A stretch of 64,000 bases of DNA. Source: Rhodococcus sp. SBT000017. Its GTDB lineage: Bacteria; Actinomycetota; Actinomycetes; Mycobacteriales; Mycobacteriaceae. The stretch is from assembly GCF_003688915.1 (NCBI RefSeq), contig NZ_REFU01000001.1:4340001-4404000 (forward strand), written 5' to 3'. Positions within the stretch are counted from its first letter, which is position 1. The number at the start of each line of letters is the position of its first letter. Shown piece after piece: positions 25,567 through 34,903 of this stretch. The position numbers and the translations under genes are program-made. The notes under the pieces were generated by a model. That model did not search any database. It was not told where the DNA came from and saw nothing but the letters and a program-made list of their open reading frames with translations.

Positions 25567-27048
25567 ATGGCTTCGAGAGTCCTCAACGCAACGTCACTGG
25601 CCCGCGATCTCGGCAGCTGGCGCGGCGACGCGTCCTCGGACGGATCCGGTAGGCGCAAGGCGTCGCGTCCGACGTATCGCGCGTTGGCCGACGGCGTTCG
25701 ACTACTGATTCACGACGGTCGCATCCCGCTCGGCGTCGGTCTGCCCAGTGAGCGTGATCTGTCGGCGGCCCTCGATCTCAGTCGCACCACCATCACGTCC
25801 TCGTACTCGGTACTGCGAGACGAGGGTTATCTGATCAGCAAGCAGGGATCGCGCAGTACCGTCGCCCTCCCCGCTGCACCCACTCCCAATGGAATGTTGA
25901 TTCAGTCGACTTCGCCCTCGGGTCCGGTCGTGGACATGTCCCACGCTGCGATGGCAGCGGCGGACGGCACCATGACCGCCGCGTACGAGTCTGCGCTGCA
26001 AGCACTTCCGACGTATCTTCCGACGCACGGCATGGAGCCCATCGGTCTGGCGGTGCTGCGGGAGGCCATTGCGCAACGCTTCGTCGAGCGTGGCCTGCCG
26101 ACGACGGCCGATCAGATCATGGTGACTTCCGGTGCACAGCAAGCAGTTCGGCTACTACTGGGCACCTTGACCTCGCCCGGCGACCGGGTGCTGATCGATC
26201 ACCCGACCTACCCCAACGCCCTCGAGGCCATCAGGCGGGTCGGTGCGCGTCCCGTTCCGGTGCCGGTACGTCCGGCCGACGGCGACTGGGATCTCGACGG
26301 GATTCGCAGTGCAGCACGGCAAACGGCCGCCAAGGTCGCGTATCTGATTCCGGACTTCCACAATCCCACCGGGCAGGTGCTCGGTGCCGAGGGGCGGGCC
26401 GAACTCGCACGCATCACCCGCGACACTCGTATGACGCTCATCGTCGACGAAACGATGGTGGACCTGTGGCTCGACGCCCCGCCGCCGCCGCCGGTCGCGT
26501 CGTTCGGGCGGGTCTCGGGGTCGGACATCGTCACGATCGGCTCGGCATCCAAGTCGTTCTGGGGCGGCCTGCGCATCGGCTGGATCAGGGCGCATCCGTC
26601 GCTCGTCTCGCAGTTGGCAGGCTCGCGGGCAGCGCACGACCTCGGCACCTCGATCATGGATCAGTTGGCGTCCTCGTTCCTGCTGCAGGACGCCGAATCC
26701 GCGCTCGAGCTCCGTCGATCGCAGCTACGTGAGCGCCGCCACGTCCTCGAAGATGCTCTGGCCGAACACCTTCCGGACTGGCGCTACCGACGCTCCGAGG
26801 GCGGCATGTCGCTGTGGTTGCAGCTACCCGCGCCGGTGTCGAGTGCGCTCGCCGCCACCGCGCCCGCATTCGGCGCAGTGCTGGCGGCAGGCCCGCGATT
26901 CGGCGTCGAGGGTGCGTTCGAGCGTCATATCAGGTTGCCGTACACCCGTGAGCCGCAGGAGCTTCGGGCCGCGGTGATGGCCACGGCTGCTGCGTACCGT
27001 GCCCTCGCGCCCAGCGCCGAATCGGAACAGCCGGCCCTGGTGTTCTGA
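25567..27048 (+). CDS. MocR-type regulator (GntR winged helix plus aminotransferase-like domain)
   Basis: The 493-residue product joins a GntR winged helix (residues about 40-105, with LPSERDLSAALDLSRTTITSSYSVLRDEGYL) to a class I aminotransferase-like domain. That domain contains NPTGQVLG-like HNPTGQVL and the PLP-lysine region TIGSASKSFWGGLRIGW (Lys in SASK). MocR regulators sense PLP or amino compounds; the target is unknown and no obvious partner gene adjoins. AATACT at 25554-25559 is at the leaderless -10 distance from the ATG. Confidence 0.92.
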   Translation: MASRVLNATSLARDLGSWRGDASSDGSGRRKASRPTYRALADGVRLLIHDGRIPLGVGLPSERDLSAALDLSRTTITSSYSVLRDEGYLISKQGSRSTVALPAAPTPNGMLIQSTSPSGPVVDMSHAAMAAADGTMTAAYESALQALPTYLPTHGMEPIGLAVLREAIAQRFVERGLPTTADQIMVTSGAQQAVRLLLGTLTSPGDRVLIDHPTYPNALEAIRRVGARPVPVPVRPADGDWDLDGIRSAARQTAAKVAYLIPDFHNPTGQVLGAEGRAELARITRDTRMTLIVDETMVDLWLDAPPPPPVASFGRVSGSDIVTIGSASKSFWGGLRIGWIRAHPSLVSQLAGSRAAHDLGTSIMDQLASSFLLQDAESALELRRSQLRERRHVLEDALAEHLPDWRYRRSEGGMSLWLQLPAPVSSALAATAPAFGAVLAAGPRFGVEGAFERHIRLPYTREPQELRAAVMATAAAYRALAPSAESEQPALVF

Positions 27049-27066
27049 GCAGCGGTGTTCCGACCG

Positions 27067-27122
27067 CGAACTCGAAGTTGTGGACGGAGATCAGCCGAAA
27101 AGCGTCCATAACTTCGAGTTCG
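27067..27122. terminator. 20-bp-stem hairpin between convergent genes
   Basis: CGAACTCGAAGTT (27067-27079) plus GTGGACG pairs with CGTCCAT plus AACTTCGAGTTCG (27110-27122), interrupted only by one G-T pair, around a 16-nt loop. It lies between the convergent MocR and racemase genes and probably stops transcription from both sides. Confidence 0.7.
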
Positions 27123-27129
27123 GCACCAG

Positions 27130-28206
27130 TCAGCTCCAGACCGAGGCGATATCGGTTGCTGCGGCGGGCGGTGGCGTCGGGACTCCGTTTTCGGTGCGGG
27201 AGAACCGCGGTGCCGGGCGGTGCTGGGTGACGCCACCGATGTCGATGAGGGAGTCGCGATCCTTCATGTGCGGGTGGTTCGGGGCCTCGGCGAAGGTGAG
27301 GACCGGCGATACGCAGGCGTCGGTGCCGTCGAAGATCGCGGCCCAGTCGTCGCGGGTCTTGGACAGGAACGTCTCGGTGAACTTCTCGCGCAGCTCGGGC
27401 CAGCGCGACTTGTCCATCTGCGGCGGCAGGTCCGCGTCGGCGAGGCCCAATCCGGTGAGCAACTGAGCGTAGAACTGTGGCTCGAGCGAGCCGACTGCCA
27501 TGTACTGGCCGTCGGAAGTCTCGTAGGTGTCGTAGAACGGTGCGCCGGTATCGAGCAGGTTGGTGCCGCGGTCGTCGCTCCAGGCTCCGACGCCACGCCA
27601 GGCCCAGATCATGTGCGAGAGTGCGGCGGTGCCGTCGACCATGGCCGCGTCGACCACCTGTCCCTGTCCGGAGTTCTGTCGCTCGTAGAGGGCCGCCATG
27701 ATGCCGAAGACCAGGAACATCGAGCCGCCGCCGAAGTCGCCGACCATGTTCATCGGTGGGACGGGCCGCTCGCCCTCGCGGCCGATGGCGTTCAGTACGC
27801 CGGTGACGGAGATGTAGTTGATGTCGTGGCCTGCGGTCTGCGCCCAGGGGCCTTCCTGACCCCAGCCCGTCATGCGGCCGTAGACCAGGCGCGGGTTGCG
27901 GGCGAGGGCGGCGTCGGGTCCGAGGCCGAGGCGTTCGGTGACGCCGGGGCGGAAGCCCTCGATCAGCACGTCGGCGCGTTCGACGAGTCCCAGCACCTTC
28001 TCGATGTCGGCCGGGTCCTTGAGGTTGGCCTCGACGATGGTGCGGCTGCGCAGCTGGTGGTCGTGGGGAGAGATCTGCCCGGCACGCTGCACGCGTACGA
28101 CGTCTGCGCCGAGGTCTGCCAGCAGCAGTGCGGCGTGTGGGCCGGGCCCGATGCCTGCGAGTTCGACTACGCGGAGCCCTGCGAGTGGTCCACCAGTGTT
28201 CGACAC
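27130..28206 (-). CDS. mcr: alpha-methylacyl-CoA racemase (CaiB/BaiF family)
   Basis: The 358-residue product belongs to the family III CoA-transferase fold, and its motifs fit alpha-methylacyl-CoA racemases. These include [32 protein letters not shown], then [27 protein letters not shown] with the catalytic Asp in GHDIN, and [16 protein letters not shown] with the catalytic Glu. It would interconvert 2R and 2S methyl-branched acyl-CoAs before beta-oxidation of isoprenoid or sterol side chains. Length matches M. tuberculosis Mcr. The GTG start at 28206 has ACGAGG upstream. It is divergent from purT. Confidence 0.9.
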   Translation of the reverse strand: MSNTGGPLAGLRVVELAGIGPGPHAALLLADLGADVVRVQRAGQISPHDHQLRSRTIVEANLKDPADIEKVLGLVERADVLIEGFRPGVTERLGLGPDAALARNPRLVYGRMTGWGQEGPWAQTAGHDINYISVTGVLNAIGREGERPVPPMNMVGDFGGGSMFLVFGIMAALYERQNSGQGQVVDAAMVDGTAALSHMIWAWRGVGAWSDDRGTNLLDTGAPFYDTYETSDGQYMAVGSLEPQFYAQLLTGLGLADADLPPQMDKSRWPELREKFTETFLSKTRDDWAAIFDGTDACVSPVLTFAEAPNHPHMKDRDSLIDIGGVTQHRPAPRFSRTENGVPTPPPAAATDIASVWS

Positions 28207-28288
28207 GTTATTGCCTCGTTCCGACTCGTCACCTGCGAATGTGAATGGAGACTAACTTGTACTAGGTCGTCCAATCGATCGGGGTGTG

Positions 28289-28294
28289 GATAAT
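28289..28294 (+). promoter_or_regulatory. -10 box (GATAAT) of purT
   Basis: GATAAT lies at -12 to -7 of the GTG at 28301, and no Shine-Dalgarno precedes that codon. This decides the start in favour of 28301 over the in-frame GTG at 28286, which lies upstream of the box. Confidence 0.55.
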
Positions 28295-28300
28295 AGGGCT

Positions 28301-29497
28301 GTGACTGCCCCAGATCCCGTCCGTATCGGTACTCCGCTCACTCCCGGGGCCACCCGGGTGATGCTGCTCGGCTCGGGTGAGCTGGGCAAAGAGGTGATCA
28401 TCGCGTTCCAGCGCCTCGGCGTCGAGGTGATCGCCGTCGATCGCTACGACAACGCCCCCGGTCATCAGGTGGCCCATCACGCGTTCACGATCGACATGAG
28501 CAACCCCGAAGAACTACTGGCGCTGATCGATTCGCAGCAGCCGGATTTCGTGGTGCCGGAGATCGAGGCCATAGCCACCGATGCCCTGGCCGAGGTCGAA
28601 GCGCGCGGCAGGAGCGTGGTGATCCCGACGGCTCGCGCGACGCAGTTGACCATGAACCGTGAGGGCATCAGGCGTCTCGCAGCCGAGGAACTCGGGCTGC
28701 CGACGTCACCGTACGCGTTCGCCGACTCGCTCGAAGACGTGCGAGATGCCCTGTCCACCATCGGTTTTCCCGCCGTCATCAAGCCCGTCATGTCGTCCTC
28801 GGGCAAGGGGCAGTCCGTCGTTCGCAGCGAGGCCGATGTCGAGGCAGCATGGGAGTACGCGCTCAAAGGTGGTCGCGTCGACCTCGGTCGCGTCATCGTC
28901 GAGGGATTCGTCGATTTCGATTACGAGATAACACTTCTCACGGTCCGGGCGACCAACGGAACCTCGTTCTGCGAGCCGATCGGGCACCTACAGGAATCGG
29001 GCGACTACATCGAATCCTGGCAACCGCAACCGATGTCCGACGCGGCCCTGGCCGGTGCGCGCGACGTTGCCGAGCGCATCACGACGGCGCTCGGTGGGCG
29101 CGGGTTGTTCGGCGTCGAACTGTTCGTGCAGGGCGACAACGTGTACTTCTCCGAGGTGAGTCCGCGGCCGCACGATACGGGCTTGGTGACGCTACGTACG
29201 CAACGGTTCTCGGAGTTCGAGCTGCATGCCCGCGCCGTTCTGGGTCTGCCGATCGACACAACGCTGCTTTCGCCCGGTGCGTCGGCCGTGATCTACGGCG
29301 GTGTCGATGCCGAGGGCATTCACTTCGATGGTGTCGCCGATGCGCTTGCTGTCCCCGAGACCGATCTTCGCCTGTTCGGTAAGCCGACGAGTTTCGTCAG
29401 GCGTCGGATGGGCGTTGCGGTGTCGACGGCCTCGGACATCGAGACGGCGCGAAGCCGGGCACGCGAGGCAGCGGGCAAGGTTCACCCCGCCGTCTGA
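28301..29497 (+). CDS. purT: formate-dependent phosphoribosylglycinamide formyltransferase
   Basis: This 398-residue ATP-grasp enzyme makes formylglycinamide ribonucleotide from GAR, formate and ATP, bypassing the folate-dependent PurN step. It shows [13 protein letters not shown] at the N-terminus, the [16 protein letters not shown] loop, and the late [30 protein letters not shown] block with metal-binding Glu residues. The transcript is probably leaderless from GATAAT at 28289-28294. In M. tuberculosis purT is next to the rhodanese and metZ genes; here about 5.4 kb of other genes separates them. Confidence 0.95.
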   Translation: MTAPDPVRIGTPLTPGATRVMLLGSGELGKEVIIAFQRLGVEVIAVDRYDNAPGHQVAHHAFTIDMSNPEELLALIDSQQPDFVVPEIEAIATDALAEVEARGRSVVIPTARATQLTMNREGIRRLAAEELGLPTSPYAFADSLEDVRDALSTIGFPAVIKPVMSSSGKGQSVVRSEADVEAAWEYALKGGRVDLGRVIVEGFVDFDYEITLLTVRATNGTSFCEPIGHLQESGDYIESWQPQPMSDAALAGARDVAERITTALGGRGLFGVELFVQGDNVYFSEVSPRPHDTGLVTLRTQRFSEFELHARAVLGLPIDTTLLSPGASAVIYGGVDAEGIHFDGVADALAVPETDLRLFGKPTSFVRRRMGVAVSTASDIETARSRAREAAGKVHPAV

Positions 29498-29521
29498 ACC
29501 GACACAGGGCACACTGAGCCC

Positions 29522-30004
29522 ATGAGCGTGTTCGGTGAGGTCCTGGTCGGCCTGGTGATTCTGGTGGGCCTCGTCGGTATCGTCGTCCCGATTCTGCCGG
29601 GCACCATCTTGATCTTCGCGGCCGTCGCAGTGTGGGCGTGGGTCACCGGCGGAGCAGCCGCCTGGACGGTGTTCGCGATCGCCACGGTGCTCTTGGTTCT
29701 GAGCGGCGTCGTGAAGTACACCTGGCCGGGCCGGCGCATGCGGGAGGCCGGTGTGCCGATGCGATCGCTGATGATCGGCGGACTGCTCGGCATCGTCGGA
29801 TTCTTCGTCATCCCCGTCGTCGGACTGTTCATCGGCTTCATCGCCGGCGTCTACGTGGCCGAGGTGCCCAGGCATCGCAATCATTCCGAGGCATGGAGAT
29901 CCACCGTGCACGCCACCAAGGCTGCCGGGCTGTCCATCCTGGTGGAGCTGTTCGGCGCGCTGCTCGCCTCGGCAGTGTGGCTCGGCGGAGCTCTGTTCGT
30001 CTAA
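29522..30004 (+). CDS. DUF456 membrane protein
   Basis: The 160-residue product is almost entirely hydrophobic, with four to five membrane helices, and shows the DUF456 start: LVGLVILVGLVGIVVPILPG, followed by a VKYTWPGRRMREAGVPMRS loop and GGLLGIVGFFVIPVVGLFIGF. Function is unknown. The ATG lies 24 bases after the purT stop. CACACT sits at the leaderless -10 distance, so it may be transcribed alone or with purT. Confidence 0.85.
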   Translation: MSVFGEVLVGLVILVGLVGIVVPILPGTILIFAAVAVWAWVTGGAAAWTVFAIATVLLVLSGVVKYTWPGRRMREAGVPMRSLMIGGLLGIVGFFVIPVVGLFIGFIAGVYVAEVPRHRNHSEAWRSTVHATKAAGLSILVELFGALLASAVWLGGALFV

Positions 30005-30024
30005 GGGTCAGGGGCCCTGCTGAT

Positions 30025-30771
30025 TCAAGGGACGCGATACCAAGCCCGGGCGTTGGCGTCGAGCACCGCCGGGAGATCGCCGCCGACGGCGTGAGAAATG
30101 ATGTCGATGTCGGTCTCGGAGAACGGACGCGGGGCGCGGGTGCCCGGTAGATCGGTGCCGAACATCAACGCGGCCGGATTCACACGATGAATCTTCTGCA
30201 GCGTGTCGATGATGTCGAGGTCCACCCGGCCGAATCCCGTTGCCTTGACGCGAACTCCGCGATCGACCAGATCGAGTAGATACGGCAGGCCCTGCGTCGA
30301 GAGGCCCAGGTGGTCGATGCTCACGGCCGGTAGTTTCGCGAGTATCGGTTCGAGCGAGAGCAGCAGGGACGCATCGACGTACAGCTCGGCGTGCCACCCC
30401 ACCAGATCGTGGACACGGCGCGCCGCAGTGGTGAGCATCTGAAGATCCGTTTCGCCGCGTTTGAGGTTGAACCGCATTCCTCGCACGCCCGCGTCGTGCA
30501 GCGCGACGATGTCCTCGTCGGAACATTCCGGATCGAGCTGAGTGACGCCGACCCAGCCGCGTCCCAGGGTCTCCAACGCGGCCAGCAGGTAGGTCTGATC
30601 GGTGCCTTGGAACGATCCCGAGATCACTGCGCCGCCGGTGATACCGAGCCCGTCGACGTCGTAGAGGTAGTTCGAGATGGTGTACGGATCGGGCAGGAAA
30701 CCGTGGTTCTCGATCAGCGGAAACTTCGGGTCGATGATGTGTAGGTGGGCGTCGAACACGGGCCCCAGCAT
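30025..30771 (-). CDS. amidohydrolase-family metal hydrolase
   Basis: The 248-residue protein has the TIM-barrel amidohydrolase-2 pattern: FDAHLHIIDPKFPL with the paired His metal ligands, AVISGSFQGTD, GVRGMRFNLKRG, VSIDHLG, and LMFGTDLPGTRAPRPF with a late Asp. Members act on lactones, decarboxylate aromatic acids or hydrolyse amides. A 2-pyrone or sugar-lactone role would fit the adjacent SMP-30-type lactonase gene. This is inference. Confidence 0.83.
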   Translation of the reverse strand: MLGPVFDAHLHIIDPKFPLIENHGFLPDPYTISNYLYDVDGLGITGGAVISGSFQGTDQTYLLAALETLGRGWVGVTQLDPECSDEDIVALHDAGVRGMRFNLKRGETDLQMLTTAARRVHDLVGWHAELYVDASLLLSLEPILAKLPAVSIDHLGLSTQGLPYLLDLVDRGVRVKATGFGRVDLDIIDTLQKIHRVNPAALMFGTDLPGTRAPRPFSETDIDIISHAVGGDLPAVLDANARAWYRVP

Positions 30772-30826
30772 GCCAGCTCACGCATTCGGCGTCGCGGCCA
30801 CCGTTCGCGGTGTTTGAATTCGAAAC

Positions 30827-31696
30827 ATGAAACCGGAGACCACAGTCGTTCTCGATGGATACACCTACTTCGAATGTCCGCGATGGCACGAGGGGAGGAT
30901 CTGGGTATCGGACTTCTACTCCCATCGCGTCGTGTCCGCCCTCGAGGACGGCTCCGACGTCCGAGTCGAAGCCGAAGTGCCCAACCAGCCGTCGGGCCTG
31001 GGATGGTTGCCCGACGGGCGCCTGCTGATCGTGTCGATGCGCGACTACAAGTTGCTACTGCGTGAGCACGACGGCTCACTGACCGTGCACGCCGATCTGT
31101 CGACGTATGTGCGGGCGAATCTCAACGACATGCTCGTCGACGCGCAGGGCCGCGCGTACATCGGCAACTTCGGCTTCGATCTGATGAACTTCGCGCCCGT
31201 CGAGACGGCCGACCTGATTCGCGTCGACCCGGACGGTTCGGCGCACGTCGTGGCGTCGGATCTGTACTTCCCCAACGGGATGGCGTTCACGGCTTCGGGC
31301 GAACTGCTCGTCGACGAGACGGTCGGCAACCGGGTCAGTGCCTTCGACATCGCCGAGGACGGATCGCTGGGGGAGCGGCGCGACTGGGCGAAGTTCGGCG
31401 ACCTACCGACGTCGACGGACATGGCGACGGCCATCGGTGAGGTCAAGGTTGCCGCCGACGGATGCTGCATCGACACCGACGGCACGATGTGGATCGCCGA
31501 CGCGCTGGGGCAGCGAGTGCTGCACGTGGCACCGGGCGGGGAGATTCTTCAGCAGCTCGATTTCGATCTCGGGGTCTTCGCCTGCGGACTCGGCGGATCC
31601 GACGGCCGCACGCTGTTCGTCTGCGCTGCACCGGATTTCAACGAGCATCAGCGCAAAATCGAAACCGAGGGAAAGTTGCTGGCGGTTCGCGTGTAG
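30827..31696 (+). CDS. SMP-30/gluconolactonase-family protein
   Basis: A 289-residue six-bladed beta-propeller of the SMP-30 group, predicted calcium-dependent lactonase. Motifs include FECPRWHEGRIWVSDFY, with the first-blade metal Glu position replaced by the WHEGR pattern, QPSGLGWLPDGRLLIVSM, LNDMLVDAQGRAYIGNFGFD with Asn and Asp metal ligands, and CCIDTDGTMWIADALGQRV. It is divergent from the amidohydrolase gene, with 55 bp between. The pair may handle one carbohydrate or aromatic lactone pathway. Confidence 0.87.
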   Translation: MKPETTVVLDGYTYFECPRWHEGRIWVSDFYSHRVVSALEDGSDVRVEAEVPNQPSGLGWLPDGRLLIVSMRDYKLLLREHDGSLTVHADLSTYVRANLNDMLVDAQGRAYIGNFGFDLMNFAPVETADLIRVDPDGSAHVVASDLYFPNGMAFTASGELLVDETVGNRVSAFDIAEDGSLGERRDWAKFGDLPTSTDMATAIGEVKVAADGCCIDTDGTMWIADALGQRVLHVAPGGEILQQLDFDLGVFACGLGGSDGRTLFVCAAPDFNEHQRKIETEGKLLAVRV

Positions 31697-31708
31697 TGCG
31701 CTCCGCGC

Positions 31709-31752
31709 AGTGGTGTGGTTATGTGCCGCAGAGGGCACTCAACCACACCACT
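31709..31752. terminator. hairpin between convergent lactonase and reductase genes
   Basis: AGTGGTGTGGTT (31709-31720) and AACCACACCACT (31741-31752) form a perfect 12-bp stem, extended inside by GTGCC and GGCAC. It lies in the 67-bp gap between convergent stop codons and could act on both strands. Confidence 0.8.
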
Positions 31753-31763
31753 GCCGCAGGCAC

Positions 31764-33149
31764 TCAGGCCTTGTCGGGCTCGGATGCCTTGAGCATGTCC
31801 TCGCGCTCGACGACCTTCACGCGCTCGCGGCCCTCGGGCTCACCGAGTGAGCGCTCGTGCGCGTCGAGGCGGTACCAACCGTCCCAGGTGGTGAAGGGAA
31901 CCTGCTTGCCTTCGAGGAACGAGGTGACGGCATCGAGATCCGGCTCGGCCGCGCCGACGAAGCTCGGTGCATCCTCGAGCAGATTCGCGACGGTCTCGTT
32001 GGCGTCGCCCTTGGTGTGGCCGATGAGGCCGACGGGTCCGCGTTTGATCCAGCCGGTGACGTACGTGGCCGGAACGGGCGTGGTGGACGACGGGGACTCG
32101 ACGACGCGGCCGGCCTCGTTGGGGATGGTGCCTGCTTGTTCGTCGAAGGGCAGCTGGCTGATGTTCTGGCTGAGGTAGCCGACGGCGCGGTAGACGGCTT
32201 GGACGTCCCAGTCGTTGTACTTTCCGGTGCCCTTGACGTTGCCGGTGCCGTCGAGCTCGGTGCGCTCGGTGCGCAGACCGACGACCTTGCCGTCCGCGCC
32301 GAGTACCTCGTGCGGTGACTCGAAGAAGTGCAGGAACAGCTTGTGCGGGCGAGCGCCGACGTCGCGGATGGCCCAGTCCTGCAGGGTGTTGGCGACCATG
32401 TCGATCTGCTTGGAGCTGCGGCGGGCCTGCTCGGAGCCCTCGTCGTAGTCGATGTCCTCGGGGGCGACGATGACCTCGATGTTGGGTGAATGGTCGAGCT
32501 CGCGTAGCTCGAGCGGGGTGAACTTGGCCTGAGCCGGTCCACGACGACCGAAGACGTGCACCTCGACGGCCTTGTTGGCCTTGAGGCCTTCGTAGACGTT
32601 GGCCGGGATCTCGGTGGGGAGCAGTTCGTCACCGGTCTTGGCGAGGACGCGTGCGACGTCGAGGGCCACGTTGCCGACGCCGAGGACGGCGACCTTCTCG
32701 GCGTCGAGCGGCCAGGTGCGCGGCACGTCCGGGTGGCCGTCGTACCAGGAGACGAAATCGGCGGCGCCGTAGCTGCCCTCGAGGTCGATTCCGGGGATGT
32801 TCAGGGCGCGGTCCGCGTTGGCACCGGTGGAGAAGATGACGGCGTCGTAGAACCGGCGCAGGTCGTCCAACGTGATGTCGGTGCCGTAGTCGATGTTGCC
32901 GAGCAGGCGAACCTGCGGCTTGTCGAGCACCTTGTGCAGGGCGGTGATGATGCCCTTGATACGCGGATGATCGGGAGCCACGCCGTAGCGGATCAGCCCG
33001 AACGGCGCAGGCATGCGCTCGAAGAGGTCGATGCTGACGCCCGGTCCGCTGACACTGTGGTCGGACTTCATGAGCGCGTCGGCGGCATAGATGCCTGCCG
33101 GTCCGGCACCGACGATGGCGACGCGGAGTGGACGAGTCTGATCGGTCAT
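31764..33149 (-). CDS. fprA: NADPH-ferredoxin reductase (FprA-type)
   Basis: This 461-residue FAD enzyme passes electrons from NADPH to ferredoxin, for instance for cytochrome P450s. It has the FAD motif VAIVGAGPAGIYAADAL at residues 10-26, FERMPAPFGLIRYGVAPDHPRIKGI, the NADP Rossmann motif VAVLGVGNVALDVARVL and the C-terminal ATYVTGWIKRGPVGLIGHTKGDA that stacks on FAD. Length and motifs match mycobacterial FprA. The start MTDQTRP at 33149 is supported by an AGAAGG stretch upstream; longer frames are unlikely. Confidence 0.93.
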   Translation of the reverse strand: MTDQTRPLRVAIVGAGPAGIYAADALMKSDHSVSGPGVSIDLFERMPAPFGLIRYGVAPDHPRIKGIITALHKVLDKPQVRLLGNIDYGTDITLDDLRRFYDAVIFSTGANADRALNIPGIDLEGSYGAADFVSWYDGHPDVPRTWPLDAEKVAVLGVGNVALDVARVLAKTGDELLPTEIPANVYEGLKANKAVEVHVFGRRGPAQAKFTPLELRELDHSPNIEVIVAPEDIDYDEGSEQARRSSKQIDMVANTLQDWAIRDVGARPHKLFLHFFESPHEVLGADGKVVGLRTERTELDGTGNVKGTGKYNDWDVQAVYRAVGYLSQNISQLPFDEQAGTIPNEAGRVVESPSSTTPVPATYVTGWIKRGPVGLIGHTKGDANETVANLLEDAPSFVGAAEPDLDAVTSFLEGKQVPFTTWDGWYRLDAHERSLGEPEGRERVKVVEREDMLKASEPDKA

Positions 33150-33267
33150 GTGCAGCGAGCTACCTTCTTCGAGGGAAGTGCGGACACCCCAGCATAAATT
33201 AAGGACAACCTGAGCTGGGGCACTGGGCAACTTGCCGGATTTCCCGGTTTCCGGTAGGAATTGCTCT

Positions 33268-33342
33268 GTGGAGACGACATACCTGGTCCGACGGTTCACC
33301 GTCGACTTCTGTCGTACCTGCACCAACATGTGTTGTCGGTGA
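33268..33342 (+). CDS. cysteine-rich leader peptide (attenuator) of the TauD-like gene
   Basis: A 24-residue ORF starting with GTG at 33268 ends in VDFCRTCTNMCCR and a TGA, with an N-terminal LVRRFTVDFC block. Short leaderless ORFs ending in adjacent Cys codons (here TGT TGT) are known in mycobacteria as cysteine-responsive attenuators upstream of sulfur genes (family knowledge). Slow Cys decoding when cysteine is scarce would change structure downstream. TAGGAAT (33255-33261) lies about 7 bases before the GTG, consistent with a leaderless transcript. The dioxygenase gene starts 102 bases downstream. It is too short for ordinary gene finders. Confidence 0.7.
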   Translation: METTYLVRRFTVDFCRTCTNMCCR

Positions 33343-33444
33343 CAAGACCCGACGCCCTTCCCCTCCTCCAGTAGGACGGGACCCCTCTCTCGACGGCAAC
33401 GCTGCCGAAGATCAGCGCCCGGCCGTGCACGGATTCGAGGACAC

Positions 33445-34305
33445 ATGACCACCCTGGAACAGACCGCCACGCTCACCATCGACAAGCTCGGCCCGTCGTT
33501 CGGTGCCGAGGTCATCGGCCTCGACGTCGCCTCGGCGACCGACGCGCAGATACACGCCGTGGGCCGCGCCCTCGTCGAACACAAGGTCCTCGTGCTGCGC
33601 GGGCAGTCTCTCGACGACGCGGGGCACATCGAATTCGGTCGCAGGCTCGGTGATCTCACTGCGGGCCACCCGGTGCACGACAGCGGACACGTCGCCCCCG
33701 AGGTCTACGCCCTCGACAGCCAGGACAACGGTTTCGCCGACGTCTGGCACACCGACGTCACGTTCATGGAACGCCCGCCGATGGGTTCGATCCTGCGTCC
33801 GGTCGTCCTGCCACCGCACGGTGGCGACACCAACTGGGCCGACAGTCAGCTCGCCTACGAATCACTGTCCGCGCCGGTTCGCACGATGATCGATGGACTC
33901 ACGGCAATGCACGACGGCAACCGCGAATTCGGCTACTACCTCGCGCAGAAGCGCGGCGGAAAAGGCAACGTGTGGGACGGCAAGGAAGTCACCGCACTGG
34001 TCCCCGTCGAACATCCCGTTGTGCGAGTCCATCCTGAAACCGGCCGCAAGGGGCTGTTCGTCAATCCGGGTTTCACCTCCCACATCGTGGGTGTGTCGGA
34101 AGCCGAGAGCCGCGGAATCCTGGATCTTCTGTACGCGCACCTGACCAAACCCGAACACATCGTGCGGCACCGCTGGCGGCTGGGCGACCTGGTGTTGTGG
34201 GACAACCGCAGCACCTCGCACTACGCCAATCGCGACTACGGCACCGAGCACCGCAAGATGCACCGCATCACGTTGCGAGGAGACATCCCCGTCGGACCCC
34301 GGTAG
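33445..34305 (+). CDS. TauD/TfdA-family 2-oxoglutarate-dependent dioxygenase
   Basis: The 286-residue Fe(II) enzyme has the HxD metal pair in DVWHTDVTFM (His102, Asp104), and its distal His and 2-oxoglutarate Arg lie in RKMHRITLRGD near residues 274-280. Members release sulfite from taurine or alkyl sulfates, or oxidise aryloxy acids. The preceding Cys-rich leader peptide strongly favours a sulfonate or sulfate-ester substrate used as a sulfur source. GAGGACAC precedes the ATG. No transporter gene adjoins. Confidence 0.9.
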   Translation: MTTLEQTATLTIDKLGPSFGAEVIGLDVASATDAQIHAVGRALVEHKVLVLRGQSLDDAGHIEFGRRLGDLTAGHPVHDSGHVAPEVYALDSQDNGFADVWHTDVTFMERPPMGSILRPVVLPPHGGDTNWADSQLAYESLSAPVRTMIDGLTAMHDGNREFGYYLAQKRGGKGNVWDGKEVTALVPVEHPVVRVHPETGRKGLFVNPGFTSHIVGVSEAESRGILDLLYAHLTKPEHIVRHRWRLGDLVLWDNRSTSHYANRDYGTEHRKMHRITLRGDIPVGPR

Positions 34306-34339
34306 TGCCCGACCCGTCGGATCGAGGAAGATTGGCCGC

Positions 34340-34867
34340 ATGGCGTCGTGGAGTGAGCGTAGGCAGCAGTGGGTCGACAGTCGTGAGGAAGCGCGCAACA
34401 ACGCGTCCGAGGCGGCTGCGGACTCCGGTGAGCAGCGTCCGCCCAACGCGTGGCCGTTCATCCTCGCCGTCGGCGTCGTCGTGGTGTTGCTCGTCGGCAT
34501 CTTCGCGGCCTCGAAGCTCGCACCTGCGGAGGACAACGTGACGCAGGCCCAATTGCTCACCGACAGCCTCGACGGGTTCCTCGAAGCGCAGAACACCGGC
34601 GACGCGGAGCTGCTGCGTCAGAACACCTGCTTCGATCAGGTCGAGCGCCTGATTCCGGGTGACGATGCGCAGTACCGAACCGATCGGGCCGGCGAGGTCG
34701 AGCGCAACGGCGAAACGTCCATCGACGGTGTGCCGTCCGAGTATCAGGTCAACGGCGACCGCGGAATGGTCACGGTCCCGCTGAAGGAAGAGAAATCCGG
34801 AGCGCAGACCGACGACGTGTGGAACTTCGTCCGCGTCGACGACAAGTGGCTGGTGTGCAATGTGTGA
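34340..34867 (+). CDS. single-pass membrane protein of unknown function
   Basis: The 175-residue product has a charged cytoplasmic N-terminus, one membrane helix (WPFILAVGVVVVLLVGIFAASKL, about residues 38-60) and an extracytoplasmic domain with an NTF2/DUF4878-like pattern including LLTDSLDGFLEAQNTGDAEL and a Cys pair (NTCFD, LVCNV). Its plan is similar to the Rv0361-like protein elsewhere in this window. Function is unknown. It sits between the dioxygenase and the rhodanese gene. Confidence 0.75.
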   Translation: MASWSERRQQWVDSREEARNNASEAAADSGEQRPPNAWPFILAVGVVVVLLVGIFAASKLAPAEDNVTQAQLLTDSLDGFLEAQNTGDAELLRQNTCFDQVERLIPGDDAQYRTDRAGEVERNGETSIDGVPSEYQVNGDRGMVTVPLKEEKSGAQTDDVWNFVRVDDKWLVCNV

Positions 34868-34903
34868 TGTTGCCGGTGGAACGAATTGCGGAAGGCTGGA
34901 ACA

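Noticed and set aside
33150..33444. SAM- or cobalamin-type riboswitch upstream of the dioxygenase
   Set aside because: No consensus core was found; the Cys-rich leader ORF explains the region better.
31764..33659. Extended upstream start for the ferredoxin reductase
   Set aside because: The first 170 residues would overlap the leader peptide and the dioxygenase gene and lack family similarity; the FAD motif begins correctly after MTDQ.
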